Of a stretch of 64,000 nucleotides of DNA, positions 7,558-16,002 are shown piece by piece; the first letter of the stretch is position 1; every line of letters begins with the position of its first letter. The notes beneath the pieces are model-generated. The model had not been told where the DNA came from. It searched no databases and was given only the letters and a program-made list of their open reading frames with translations. This DNA comes from Clostridia bacterium (GTDB lineage: Bacteria; Bacillota; Clostridia; Peptostreptococcales; Acidaminobacteraceae). The stretch is from positions 1 through 64,000 of the forward strand of contig JAFGVN010000026.1 in NCBI GenBank assembly GCA_016937975.1, read 5' to 3'. Made by a program: the position numbers and the translations under genes.

Positions 7558-9495
7558 ATGAAACGACTATTAGTTATGTTATTGGTTTTGATCATCGCTT
7601 TAACATCATGTGCTACAAACAATGGCAATGATACAACAAATAATTTGCCAGAAAATGTTGAAGCAAATCAAAATAACACAAGTAGTAATTCAAATGCTAC
7701 AGAAGGTACTGGATCAGAGAATCAAGGTTCAACATTGGATATTACATATTCCGATAATCAGGTTTATAAAACTGTTTATTCTGGTGAGGTAACAACCTTA
7801 AATTATCTTGTAACCAGTACAACTGCAGAATTTGGATTTGCAGCAAATTTCATTGACACATTAGTGGATTATGACAGCTATGGGAAGTTGATTCCAAGTT
7901 TGGCAACAGATTGGGAAGTATCAGAAGATGGTCTTGTTTGGACATTTAAATTAAGAGAAGGTGTGAATTGGTATACCTCAACAGGTGATGTTTATGCTGA
8001 GACTGTCGCACAAGACTTTGTAGATGCCATTTTATATACCTTTAATCCTGAGAATGCCTCAAAAACAGCAAATATTGCTTATGATGCGTTAAAAAATGGA
8101 GCAGCATATTACAATGGTGAGATTACAGATTTTAATGAGGTAGGAGTTAAAGCCATTGATAAGTACACTGTACAGTATACTTTGGAAGAACCATTACCAT
8201 ACTTTGAATCGATGTTAACTTATGTGGCTTTTTTCCCTGTTAATGGAAAGTTTTTGGCTGAACAAGGGGATAAATTTGGCACAACAAAGGAATCACTCCT
8301 TTATAATGGGGCATATATCATGACTACCTTTGAGCCTCAAAACAAGAGGGTTTTAACTGCAAATGATAATTACTGGGATAAAGACCGTGTTTTCATTAAA
8401 GAAATTAATTACAAGTATAACAAAGAAGCTGCAACCGTTGCTCAAGAACTATTCTTAAGAGATGAAGTTTCACATGTTTCTGTAGGATCAGATACGATAG
8501 ATGCCTGGATGTTGGATGATAAATTAAGCAAAATGATTCGCCCAGACAACGCCAGTTATTATACATATTTTTATGCTTTAAATTTTGATCCTCAATACGA
8601 TGAAGCATACGCACCAGAAGATTGGAAAACTGCCGTGAACAATTTGAATTTTAGAAAAGCATTTTATCATGGTTTTGATCGTATAGCGGCATTAACAGTA
8701 GACGAACCTTATAGTCCAGATGACAAAATTAGTAACACCATTACACCTGAAACTTTTGTAAATATTGATGGAAAGGATTACGTCAATTTAAGTGAATTAA
8801 ATGCACATGCTTTAGAGAACAAGTTCAATGAAAACTTAGCAAAAGATTTTATGGAAAAGGCCGTAGCTGAACTTGGTGATACTGTGGAATGGCCAATTAA
8901 AGTGATTATGCCTTACAATACAGGTGGCTCAAATAATGCCATGAAAGCGCAAGTTATTGAACAACAAATGGAAAAATTATTTGGCGATCAAGTGATTGAT
9001 ATTTATATTTTACCATATCCGCCATCAGGCTATTTGTCAAATACGAGACGTGCTGGGAAATATTCCTTTATGGAAGTTAACTGGGGACCTGATTATGCAG
9101 ATCCACATACTTATACAGATATGTTTATTGACGGTTCATACAATCATCCAGAATTTACAACTGAAGTGGATGAAAATGGTGAAAATAAATATGTAGTTTA
9201 TGAAGAAATGGTAAAAAAAGCATCGGAAGAAAAGGTTGATCTATTAAAACGTTATTCGATGTATGCAGATGCAGAAGCATATTTACTTGAAAATGCATGG
9301 GTTATCCCATATAGAAAAGGTGGAGGCGGTTACGTTGCATCGCTACTTAATCCTTTCGAAGCGCCTTTCTCACCATTTGGTGTAGCAAGTGAAAGATGGA
9401 AAGGTATGCATATCTTATCAGAACCTATGAGTTCAGAGCAATATGAAGCTGAAAAAGCATCATGGGAAGCCTTAAGACAAGAAGCGTTGAAATAG
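7558..9495 (+). CDS. oppA: Oligopeptide ABC transporter substrate-binding lipoprotein
   Basis: A 645-residue solute-binding protein of the SBP_bac_5 (peptide/nickel) family. Seen: a lipoprotein signal peptide with lipobox LTSC (Cys18), a Ser/Asn/Thr-rich linker (about 20-58), then the binding domain with SLATDWEVSEDGLVWTFKLREGVNWY, a hallmark of the family. It would be tethered to the outer face of the membrane and deliver peptides to the permease encoded next. AGGAGG precedes the ATG. It is the first gene of the sigma-54-controlled rightward operon. Which peptides bind cannot be told from sequence; the neighbours suggest murein peptides. Confidence 0.93.
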   Translation: MKRLLVMLLVLIIALTSCATNNGNDTTNNLPENVEANQNNTSSNSNATEGTGSENQGSTLDITYSDNQVYKTVYSGEVTTLNYLVTSTTAEFGFAANFIDTLVDYDSYGKLIPSLATDWEVSEDGLVWTFKLREGVNWYTSTGDVYAETVAQDFVDAILYTFNPENASKTANIAYDALKNGAAYYNGEITDFNEVGVKAIDKYTVQYTLEEPLPYFESMLTYVAFFPVNGKFLAEQGDKFGTTKESLLYNGAYIMTTFEPQNKRVLTANDNYWDKDRVFIKEINYKYNKEAATVAQELFLRDEVSHVSVGSDTIDAWMLDDKLSKMIRPDNASYYTYFYALNFDPQYDEAYAPEDWKTAVNNLNFRKAFYHGFDRIAALTVDEPYSPDDKISNTITPETFVNIDGKDYVNLSELNAHALENKFNENLAKDFMEKAVAELGDTVEWPIKVIMPYNTGGSNNAMKAQVIEQQMEKLFGDQVIDIYILPYPPSGYLSNTRRAGKYSFMEVNWGPDYADPHTYTDMFIDGSYNHPEFTTEVDENGENKYVVYEEMVKKASEEKVDLLKRYSMYADAEAYLLENAWVIPYRKGGGGYVASLLNPFEAPFSPFGVASERWKGMHILSEPMSSEQYEAEKASWEALRQEALK

Positions 9496-9512
9496 TAAAC
9501 TGGATTAATTGA

Positions 9513-9537
9513 AAAGCCAGGAAAATTTCCTGGCTTT
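9513..9537 (+). terminator. Hairpin between oppA and oppB (attenuator or mRNA stabiliser)
   Basis: A near-perfect inverted repeat (9513-9524 with 9526-9537; practical stem GCCAGG/CCTGGC) lies 18 bases after oppA and ends in only TTTATTTCT. A weak terminator or 3'-stabilising stem here would make oppA more abundant than the permease genes, a common arrangement in binding-protein operons. Confidence 0.55.
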
Positions 9538-9568
9538 ATTTCTGACAGATATTGAGGAGGCATAAAAA

Positions 9569-10516
9569 ATGCTAAAGTATTTTGTAAAACGATTATTAAG
9601 GTCAATTTTAACCTTGTTTATCGTCATTACAGTTGTATTCCTTCTAATGCGCTTAATGCCAGAAGAAGGATACTTTGGTGAAAATGGTGTTGATAAGTTG
9701 GATGAAGCCCAACAAGAAGCCATTTTGGAGAGTATGGGTTTAAAGGATCCTGTTTATATACAACTGGAACATTTTTATACCGATTTATTGAAAGGCGATT
9801 TAGGTGAATCTTTGATATTCAGACCCAATGTACCGATCAAGGAAATTATTGCTCAGAAATTACCTTACTCCTTATGGTTTGGATTGTTTGCTTTAGGTTT
9901 ATCTCTTGTTTTTGGGATAACAATGGGTATTACAATGGCAAGACATAAAGGTAAATTAGCGGATAAGTTGGGTACAAGTTATGTCGTTTTTATTTCTGCA
10001 GTGCCTGCAATCATTTATTACTTATTCATACAAATATATGTAACAGGTATTTTGAATCTGCCTCTTTTGTTTGATGTGGAAATCAAAAAAAGCTGGTTAA
10101 TTCCTGGTATAGCAATGTCTTTGGGTAGTATTTCAGGATATGCAATGTGGATGAGACGATATATGGTAGATGAATTGAACAAAGATTATATTAAACTTGC
10201 TACTGCAAAAGGTCTGTCTAGAAGAAAAATTATGTATACCCATGTGATGCGTAATGCATTGGTGCCAATGGTTCAATATCTACCTTCTTCGATTTTGTTT
10301 ACCATAGCAGGATCCATCTATGTAGAATCACTGTTTTCAATACCTGGCATGGGCGGACTATTGGTTTCTGCCATTCAAATGCAGGACAACACCTTAGTTC
10401 AGGCTTTGGTATTGATTTATTCTTCAATTGGCATTATTGGACTTTTTCTAGGGGATGTTTTAATGGCAGTATTTGATCCAAGAATTAAACTACAAAAGGC
10501 TGGAGGTGGACGCTAA
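9569..10516 (+). CDS. oppB: Oligopeptide ABC transporter permease, OppB type
   Basis: Inner-membrane permease of 315 residues (BPD_transp_1 family), one of two half-channels. Seen: an N-terminal membrane segment (about 9-29), the OppB-type ectodomain after it, five further hydrophobic segments, and the coupling-helix EAA-like motif DYIKLATAKGLSRRKIMYTHVMRNA that contacts the ATPases. GAGGAGG precedes the ATG. Its TAA stop overlaps the ATG of the next permease by one base, showing tight coupling. Confidence 0.93.
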   Translation: MLKYFVKRLLRSILTLFIVITVVFLLMRLMPEEGYFGENGVDKLDEAQQEAILESMGLKDPVYIQLEHFYTDLLKGDLGESLIFRPNVPIKEIIAQKLPYSLWFGLFALGLSLVFGITMGITMARHKGKLADKLGTSYVVFISAVPAIIYYLFIQIYVTGILNLPLLFDVEIKKSWLIPGIAMSLGSISGYAMWMRRYMVDELNKDYIKLATAKGLSRRKIMYTHVMRNALVPMVQYLPSSILFTIAGSIYVESLFSIPGMGGLLVSAIQMQDNTLVQALVLIYSSIGIIGLFLGDVLMAVFDPRIKLQKAGGGR

Positions 10517-11496
10517 TGGCATTGGATTATTTAGAAGAAAATTATGAAACCTTTAATCAAGATCTTGAAGATGCCATGTTTGAGTTCGCTGATTATGATG
10601 CTAAAGAAGCTGAAAGAACAGGATACTCAAATTATTCTTATTGGCGTTCAACTTGGCGTTCATTTCTTAAAAATAGAATAGCGGTTGTGCTAATGCTCTT
10701 TGTGGTCTTTATTGTAGGATTTACCATCATTCAACCTTATCTGCCCAATCAATATGAGCCTACCGTTGTGAATATCAGTGAAGAGACTGGAAGACAGTTA
10801 AGGAATATTCCTCCGAATGATCAATTTTGGTTTGGTACGAATGCCATAGGTCAAGATTTATGGGCGAGAATATGGTCTGGTACAAGAACTTCATTATTCA
10901 TCGGTCTCATTGTAGGCTTATCTGAACTTACCCTTGGCATTCTAATAGGCTCAATATGGGGATATGTAAGAAAATTAGATACTTTGATTACCGAAATCTA
11001 CAATGTTATCAATAACATACCCAGAACAATTATTTTGGTTTTGTTTGCCTATATTATGAAGCCTGGGTTGTTTACCATTATATTTGCAATGGCTATAACC
11101 CGTTGGACTGAAATGGCAAGATTTGTACGCAACCTGATTATCATCATTAGAGATCGAGAATATAATCTTGCATCAAGGTGTTTAGGCACACCAACTTCGA
11201 GAATTATATCAAAGAATCTGCTGCCTTACTTGGTTTCAGTGATTATGCTGAGACTAGCCCTTGCAATTCCTTTGGCTATTGGCTCAGAAGTATTTTTAAC
11301 TTATATTGGTATTGGTCTTCCTGTCGATATCCCTTCTTTGGGAAATTTGATTAATGAAGGTCGTGTATTTATAATGGTTTCTGCGTTGAGATATCAGTTG
11401 TTATTCCCAGCTGCAGTACTTTCGATGATTACAATTTCTTTTTATGTCATTGGAAATGGGTTTGCTGACGCTGCAGATCCTAAGAATCATGTTTAG
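10516..11496 (+). CDS. oppC: Oligopeptide ABC transporter permease, OppC type
   Basis: Partner permease of 326 residues. Seen: an acidic N-terminal cytosolic extension (about 1-40), a first membrane segment (about 55-75), the OppC-type signature FWFGTNAIGQDLWARIWSGTR around 96-116, then five membrane segments with the coupling motif REYNLASRCLGTPTSRIISKNLLP. It pairs with the preceding permease to form the channel. It overlaps the OppB stop codon by one base. Confidence 0.93.
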   Translation: MALDYLEENYETFNQDLEDAMFEFADYDAKEAERTGYSNYSYWRSTWRSFLKNRIAVVLMLFVVFIVGFTIIQPYLPNQYEPTVVNISEETGRQLRNIPPNDQFWFGTNAIGQDLWARIWSGTRTSLFIGLIVGLSELTLGILIGSIWGYVRKLDTLITEIYNVINNIPRTIILVLFAYIMKPGLFTIIFAMAITRWTEMARFVRNLIIIIRDREYNLASRCLGTPTSRIISKNLLPYLVSVIMLRLALAIPLAIGSEVFLTYIGIGLPVDIPSLGNLINEGRVFIMVSALRYQLLFPAAVLSMITISFYVIGNGFADAADPKNHV

Positions 11497-11504
11497 GAGG
11501 CGTT

Positions 11505-12566
11505 ATGAGCAATTTATATCAAGAAAAAAACATTGTTCTCTCTGTGAAGGATTTAATTATTAAGTTTGAGTTACGGGGAAGAGTTTTAACGGCAATAAGA
11601 AATATTTCTTTGGATTTATATAAAGGAGAGAGTTTGGCCATTGTAGGGGAATCAGGTTCTGGAAAATCGGTTTTTACAAAATCATTTATGGGTTTGCTCG
11701 ATAGCAATGGCTGGATAGATCAAGGGAGTATTCTTTATGACAATAAAGATTTGTCAAAATTTAAAAGGGAGAAAGAATGGCTAGATTTAAGGGGTTCGAG
11801 GATTGCAATGGTTTTTCAGGATCCAATGACTTCTTTAAATCCCCTAAAAACCATTGGTAGGCAAGTTCAAGAAGCAATAGAATTACACCAAGGTTTAAAA
11901 GGGAAAGAAGCCAAATCAAAGGCGATTGAGTATCTAATTGATGTAGGGATTGCAATGCCAGAAAAAAGATTTAAGCAATATCCCCATGAGTTTTCAGGAG
12001 GCATGCGGCAGAGAGTGGTAATTGCCATTGCTGTAGCTTGTAATCCAGAAATTTTAATTTGTGATGAACCAACGACAGCTCTCGATGTAACCATACAAGC
12101 TCAGATTTTAAATCTACTCAAAGCCATGCAGAAAAAATATAAGTTAACCATCGTTTATATTACCCATGACTTAGGGGTTGTTGCCAATGTGGCAGACCGC
12201 ATAGCGGTTATGTATGCTGGTGATATTATTGAAATTGGAACGGCTCATGAGATTTTTTACAACCCACAACATCCCTATACTTGGGCATTGCTTTCTTCAT
12301 TACCCCAATTAGGCGTTAAAGGTGAGGATTTGTTTGCTATTCAAGGGACACCACCAAATTTATTTAAAGACATTGAAGGTGATGCCTTTGCACCAAGAAA
12401 TCCCCATGCCTTAAAAATTGATTTTCTAATGCGACCACCATATTTTAAATTATCGGAGACCCATAAAGCAAAAACTTGGTTGTTACATCCAAAAGCACCA
12501 GAAGTGAAGAAAGCAGAAGTGCTTCTGAACCTAAAAGAAAATATGGAGGAGTATCGTCATGTCTAA
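11505..12566 (+). CDS. oppD: Oligopeptide ABC transporter ATPase, OppD type
   Basis: ATP-binding subunit of 353 residues. Seen: Walker [10 protein letters not shown]-loop [15 protein letters not shown] signature FSGGMRQR, Walker [13 protein letters not shown], switch histidine in YITHDLG, and the C-terminal oligopeptide-transporter extension (PHPY-type [16 protein letters not shown]). It lacks the usual cysteine cluster seen at the C terminus of many OppD/DppD iron-sulphur-bearing relatives. AGGAGGC precedes the ATG. It overlaps oppF by 8 bases. Confidence 0.93.
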   Translation: MSNLYQEKNIVLSVKDLIIKFELRGRVLTAIRNISLDLYKGESLAIVGESGSGKSVFTKSFMGLLDSNGWIDQGSILYDNKDLSKFKREKEWLDLRGSRIAMVFQDPMTSLNPLKTIGRQVQEAIELHQGLKGKEAKSKAIEYLIDVGIAMPEKRFKQYPHEFSGGMRQRVVIAIAVACNPEILICDEPTTALDVTIQAQILNLLKAMQKKYKLTIVYITHDLGVVANVADRIAVMYAGDIIEIGTAHEIFYNPQHPYTWALLSSLPQLGVKGEDLFAIQGTPPNLFKDIEGDAFAPRNPHALKIDFLMRPPYFKLSETHKAKTWLLHPKAPEVKKAEVLLNLKENMEEYRHV

Positions 12567-13497
12567 AGAAATCTTGTTAGAAGTTAAGAATCTTTCTGTT
12601 GATTTTGGCCGTGGTAAAAAGGCTTTCAGAGCAGTAGATGATGTAAGCTTCAATATTTATAAGGGTGAAACTTTTGGACTTGTTGGAGAATCAGGATCAG
12701 GAAAAACGACTATAGGCCGTGCAATTGTAAGGATAAATGAAGCCAGTGAAGGTGAAATTAGATTTCAGGGCAGAAAAATCAGTGGCAAACTTTCAAGAGA
12801 TGAAGATCGATTTGTTACTGAGAGGGTACAAATGATTTTTCAAGATCCGATGGCCTCATTAAACGAGAGAGCGAAGGTAGATTATATTGTTTCTGAAGGA
12901 CTGTATAACATTAAAGGGTTTAAAAGTGAAAAGGAAAGAAAAGAGAAAGTGGAAAAAGCTTTGCTCGATGTAGGTTTACTACCAGAGTTTGCTTCAAGAT
13001 TTCCTCATGAATTTTCAGGAGGACAAAGGCAGCGTATCGGTATTGCAAGAACCTTGGTTATGGAACCTGAATTGATTATTGCAGACGAACCAATCTCTGC
13101 GTTAGACGTTTCCATTCGTGCTCAAGTACTGAATATATTGTCACTCCTTAAAAAAACAAAATCTTTGACCTATTTATTTGTAGCTCATGATTTATCTGTC
13201 GTAAGATTTATTACGGATCGCATAGCAGTGATACATAAAGGTAAAATTGTTGAAATGGCAGAATCTGAAGAACTGTTTAAAATGCCAATGCATCCTTATA
13301 CGAAATCCCTTCTGTCGGCTATTCCTTTGCCAGATCCTATTGCAGAATCTAAGAAGAAACTATATGTTTATGATCCCAATATCCATGAGTATGATTTAGA
13401 TCCACCAAAATGGGTTGAGATCAAACCGGAGCACTTTGTTTTGGCTAACAAAAAAGAAGTTGAGATGTACAAAGTTGCATATGCACAAGGAGGTTGA
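12559..13497 (+). CDS. oppF: Oligopeptide ABC transporter ATPase, OppF type
   Basis: Second ATP-binding subunit (312 residues), forming a heterodimer with OppD. Seen: Walker [11 protein letters not shown]-loop [16 protein letters not shown], signature [12 protein letters not shown], Walker [15 protein letters not shown], and FVAHDLSVV. The C-terminal family extension [16 protein letters not shown] is present. It overlaps the end of oppD, and TATGGAGGA in the oppD coding end is its ribosome binding site. Confidence 0.93.
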   Translation: MSKEILLEVKNLSVDFGRGKKAFRAVDDVSFNIYKGETFGLVGESGSGKTTIGRAIVRINEASEGEIRFQGRKISGKLSRDEDRFVTERVQMIFQDPMASLNERAKVDYIVSEGLYNIKGFKSEKERKEKVEKALLDVGLLPEFASRFPHEFSGGQRQRIGIARTLVMEPELIIADEPISALDVSIRAQVLNILSLLKKTKSLTYLFVAHDLSVVRFITDRIAVIHKGKIVEMAESEELFKMPMHPYTKSLLSAIPLPDPIAESKKKLYVYDPNIHEYDLDPPKWVEIKPEHFVLANKKEVEMYKVAYAQGG

Positions 13498-13498
13498 A

Positions 13499-14470
13499 AT
13501 GAATCCGATATTCTATGAACCAAGTTTAGAAAAGGGGACTCACTTAAATACAGTTTTCGAAAATCAAACTTTGGTACTTAAGGAAGATTTTGAATTGGGA
13601 TTGTTTACTTCTGAAGAAATTTATACAGATACGTTTTCAAAATTGGTCATGTCTTGGAATGCAAGTACTGAAGCAGATACAAGCATAGAAATCAGTGTTC
13701 GTGTTTTTGAGGAGGTATGGTCGGAATGGATGTCCTATGGTATTTGGACCAGTGAAGGTCTAAACAAAGGCAGTGCTCGTATTTCAGAAAATGCCATTGC
13801 GAAAATGAATATTGATGAAGTGAAATGCCGTCGTCTCTGCAAGGGTTATCAATTTAGAGTTGCTTTAAAAAGAGAAGATTGCTCACTTAAAAAGCCAATT
13901 TTGAAGAAAATATTTATTTCTTGTGCCGTAGAAAAAACAACAGAGTTAACCCGAGTCATTAACACCGACATTGAGGTGCCACAGTACTCGCAAAAGGAAA
14001 TTCCTGATATTGGTCATGTTATATGTTCACCAACATCCCTTGCCATGGTTATGAATTATTATGGTGTTCAAGTCAACATCTTAGATGTTGCTAAAGGTGT
14101 ATTTGATCATGGTGCCGGCATCTATGGAAACTGGAGTTATAATATTGCCTATGCAGGTGAAAAAAATCTTACATCCATTCTTGCTTATTGTTATGATGTA
14201 AATATCCTCATGACATATATTAAAAGTGGTATTCCTCTAGTCGCATCGATAAAAACACAAAGTGTAGAAGAATTGAAAGGTTCGCCACAGGCCTATCCTT
14301 CTGGACATTTACTGGTTATAAGAGGTTTTGAATTTGATCAAGAGAGTTACATCGTTGTAAATGACCCGGCAGTAGAGTCTTCTGATTTTGTTAAAAGAAA
14401 ATATAAGTTAGAAGAATTTTTAAAGGTTTGGAATAATATTATCTATATTATTTACAAGGAGTATATTTGA
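13499..14470 (+). CDS. C39-like (papain-fold) cysteine peptidase, cytosolic
   Basis: A 323-residue protein. The C-terminal half matches the Peptidase_C39_2 family: oxyanion glutamine in PQYSQ (about 162-165), nucleophile in ICSPTSLAMVMNYYG (Cys176), general-base histidine in YPSGHLLVIRGF (His270) and Asn288/Asp289 in VVNDPA. The N-terminal 150 residues look like a beta-sandwich, not recognised. There is no signal peptide, unlike most C39-like hydrolases, so it would act in the cytosol. AGGAGG lies 6 bases before this ATG. It is translated directly after oppF and abuts the dipeptidase gene. By analogy with Bacillus dpp-ykf gene sets, where an NlpC/P60 endopeptidase accompanies LD-carboxypeptidase and a peptide importer, it may open imported murein peptides; that role is inferred. 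Confidence 0.75.
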   Translation: MNPIFYEPSLEKGTHLNTVFENQTLVLKEDFELGLFTSEEIYTDTFSKLVMSWNASTEADTSIEISVRVFEEVWSEWMSYGIWTSEGLNKGSARISENAIAKMNIDEVKCRRLCKGYQFRVALKREDCSLKKPILKKIFISCAVEKTTELTRVINTDIEVPQYSQKEIPDIGHVICSPTSLAMVMNYYGVQVNILDVAKGVFDHGAGIYGNWSYNIAYAGEKNLTSILAYCYDVNILMTYIKSGIPLVASIKTQSVEELKGSPQAYPSGHLLVIRGFEFDQESYIVVNDPAVESSDFVKRKYKLEEFLKVWNNIIYIIYKEYI

Positions 14471-15442
14471 ATGAAGGATTTTTTCATTGTTGATGGCCAT
14501 TTTGATTTGGGTGGAATCATATATAAAAGAAGAAAAAGAGGTTTGACAAGGATTCTTGAAAATGAATACTATTCTGCCATGTCCAAGAATCATGTTAAAC
14601 TGGTGGTAGCTGCTATTTTTATCGAAACAGATCAAGTTGATATGGCCTTAAAAGAATCTTTACTGCAAATTAATGCCATTTTGACAGATGTTCAAGAAAG
14701 TGAACATTTTGTGATTATTGAATCTAAAAAGGACTTGCTTAAACTTAGAAACTCAAAGGACATTGGATTGATTATGTCACTTGAAGGTGCAGAACCTATT
14801 TTAAGACAAAAGGAGCTTTTAAATATTTTCTACAAACTCGGTGTAAGAGGCTTAGGTTTAACTTGGAGTAGAAGAAATTTTGTTGCTGATGGCAGTTATT
14901 TTAGAAATCCAAGAGAAGGCATTAAAGGTGGTTTAACGCCTTTTGGTATAGAAGTATTAGAGTTTGCAGAAGGGTTAAATATGTTTGTTGATGTAAGTCA
15001 TTTGAATGATCCTGGATTTGAGGATGTGCTGCTCTATCACCAAAAGCCTTTTATAGCTTCTCATTCCAATGCAAGGGCAATCAACAATCTTGTGAGAAAT
15101 TTAACTTTAGACCAATTGAAATCCATCCAAAGTGTCGGTGGTGTGATCGGGATTAATGCTTATAAAAAAGTAGTTTCTGAAAATGAAGATTTACAAACGA
15201 TTAAAGGCTTATGTGATCATATTGAATATATGGTAAAAAACATTGGAGCTGATCATGTTGGATTTGGATTTGATTTTTGTACACCTTATTATGAAAGTGA
15301 TGTGTTGCTAGATGTTATGTCAGGGTATGAAGCATTACCTATGGTAATTGAGGAACTTAGAAGCAGAGACCTTGATGAAGCCACCATAAATAAAATAGCA
15401 GGAGAAAATTGGTATCAATTCTTTTTGAAGCATTTCAAGTAG
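14471..15442 (+). CDS. Membrane-dipeptidase family (M19) dipeptidase
   Basis: A 323-residue zinc dipeptidase of family M19, an amidohydrolase-fold enzyme that accepts dipeptides with a D- or dehydro residue in second position. Seen: metal motif DGHFDL (residues 8-13), bridging glutamate in SLEGAE, histidines in DVSHL and ASHSN, and GFGFDF near the C terminus. It starts immediately after the preceding stop codon. M19 enzymes commonly hydrolyse L-aa-D-aa dipeptides, which would suit L-Ala-D-Glu from murein. Last gene of the opp operon; no strong terminator follows, and a new promoter starts 30 bases later. Confidence 0.9.
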   Translation: MKDFFIVDGHFDLGGIIYKRRKRGLTRILENEYYSAMSKNHVKLVVAAIFIETDQVDMALKESLLQINAILTDVQESEHFVIIESKKDLLKLRNSKDIGLIMSLEGAEPILRQKELLNIFYKLGVRGLGLTWSRRNFVADGSYFRNPREGIKGGLTPFGIEVLEFAEGLNMFVDVSHLNDPGFEDVLLYHQKPFIASHSNARAINNLVRNLTLDQLKSIQSVGGVIGINAYKKVVSENEDLQTIKGLCDHIEYMVKNIGADHVGFGFDFCTPYYESDVLLDVMSGYEALPMVIEELRSRDLDEATINKIAGENWYQFFLKHFK

Positions 15443-15471
15443 ACGTAACAGGAATTCATCTCCAAATCGTA

Positions 15472-15499
15472 TTGACATTACTATCTTATGGTGTATAAT
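15472..15499 (+). promoter_or_regulatory. Promoter P1 of rpmE
   Basis: TTGACA (15472-15477) and TATAAT (15494-15499), both perfect consensus, are separated by 16 bases. This is one of the strongest sigma-A type promoters in the window, as expected for a ribosomal protein gene. Confidence 0.8.
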
Positions 15500-15521
15500 A
15501 ATTATGTTGTTTATTTTAGTG

Positions 15522-15550
15522 TTGCGTTGGAAATTTGAATATGCTATACT
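15522..15550 (+). promoter_or_regulatory. Possible second promoter of rpmE
   Basis: TTGCGT (15522-15527) and TATACT (15545-15550) are spaced by 17 bases, about 50 bases downstream of P1. Tandem promoters are plausible for a ribosomal protein gene. Confidence 0.5.
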
Positions 15551-15630
15551 ATTAAAGCCTATGAACGTAAATATTGATGGATATAAAATTCATTATAATA
15601 AAGAATTTTAGAAAGAAAGAGGTGAATTAA

Positions 15631-15828
15631 ATGAGAGAAGGCATTCATCCTGACTACAAGACAGTAGAAGTACACTGTTCATGTGGTAACACATTTGAAA
15701 CAAAATCTACTAAAGATGAAATCAGATTAGAAGTATGTGCTAAGTGTCATCCATTCTACACTGGATCACAAAAATCACTTGATCGTGGTGGTAGAGCTGA
15801 AAAGTTCAAGCAAAAATACGGTTTATAA
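15631..15828 (+). CDS. rpmE: 50S ribosomal protein L31 (zinc-binding form)
   Basis: Large-subunit ribosomal protein bL31, 65 residues. It starts MREGIHPDY, and the zinc ligands are Cys16, Cys18, Cys36 and Cys39 (CSC and CAKC), so it is the C+ type that holds zinc. The conserved HPFYTGSQ and [11 protein letters not shown] sequences confirm the family. AAGAGGTG precedes the ATG. It is monocistronic, with its own promoters and terminator. Confidence 0.97.
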   Translation: MREGIHPDYKTVEVHCSCGNTFETKSTKDEIRLEVCAKCHPFYTGSQKSLDRGGRAEKFKQKYGL

Positions 15829-15840
15829 GATCATCAGTTT

Positions 15841-15867
15841 ACCGAGACCTAGGTCTCGGTTTTCTAT
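15841..15867 (+). terminator. Terminator of rpmE
   Basis: The palindrome ACCGAGACCTAGGTCTCGGT is followed by TTTTCTATT, a GC-rich intrinsic terminator 12 bases after the stop. Confidence 0.85.
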
Positions 15868-15895
15868 TGTCTTTTAAACTGAATTTGTGTAGAAT
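15867..15895 (+). promoter_or_regulatory. Probable promoter of the aminotransferase gene
   Basis: TTGTCT (15867-15872) and TAGAAT (15890-15895) with a 17-base spacer. This gives a leader of about 100 bases before the gene at 16003. Confidence 0.5.
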
Positions 15896-15963
15896 GTAGG
15901 TAAGTGTTCATATTCAAACATTTTTGATGACAATTCAATAACCGGAATCTATCAAAAGTGTAC

Positions 15964-15985
15964 GTACGGTCAGGCAAAACCGTAC
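15964..15985 (+). promoter_or_regulatory. Hairpin in the leader of the aminotransferase gene
   Basis: GTACGGT (15964-15970) and ACCGTAC (15979-15985) form a perfect 7-bp stem with an 8-base loop, ending 3 bases before the GAGGAGG ribosome binding site. It has no T tract. It could be an operator or an element affecting translation or stability; no known riboswitch class was recognised. Confidence 0.45.
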
Positions 15986-16002
15986 CATGAGGAGGAAGAA
16001 AT

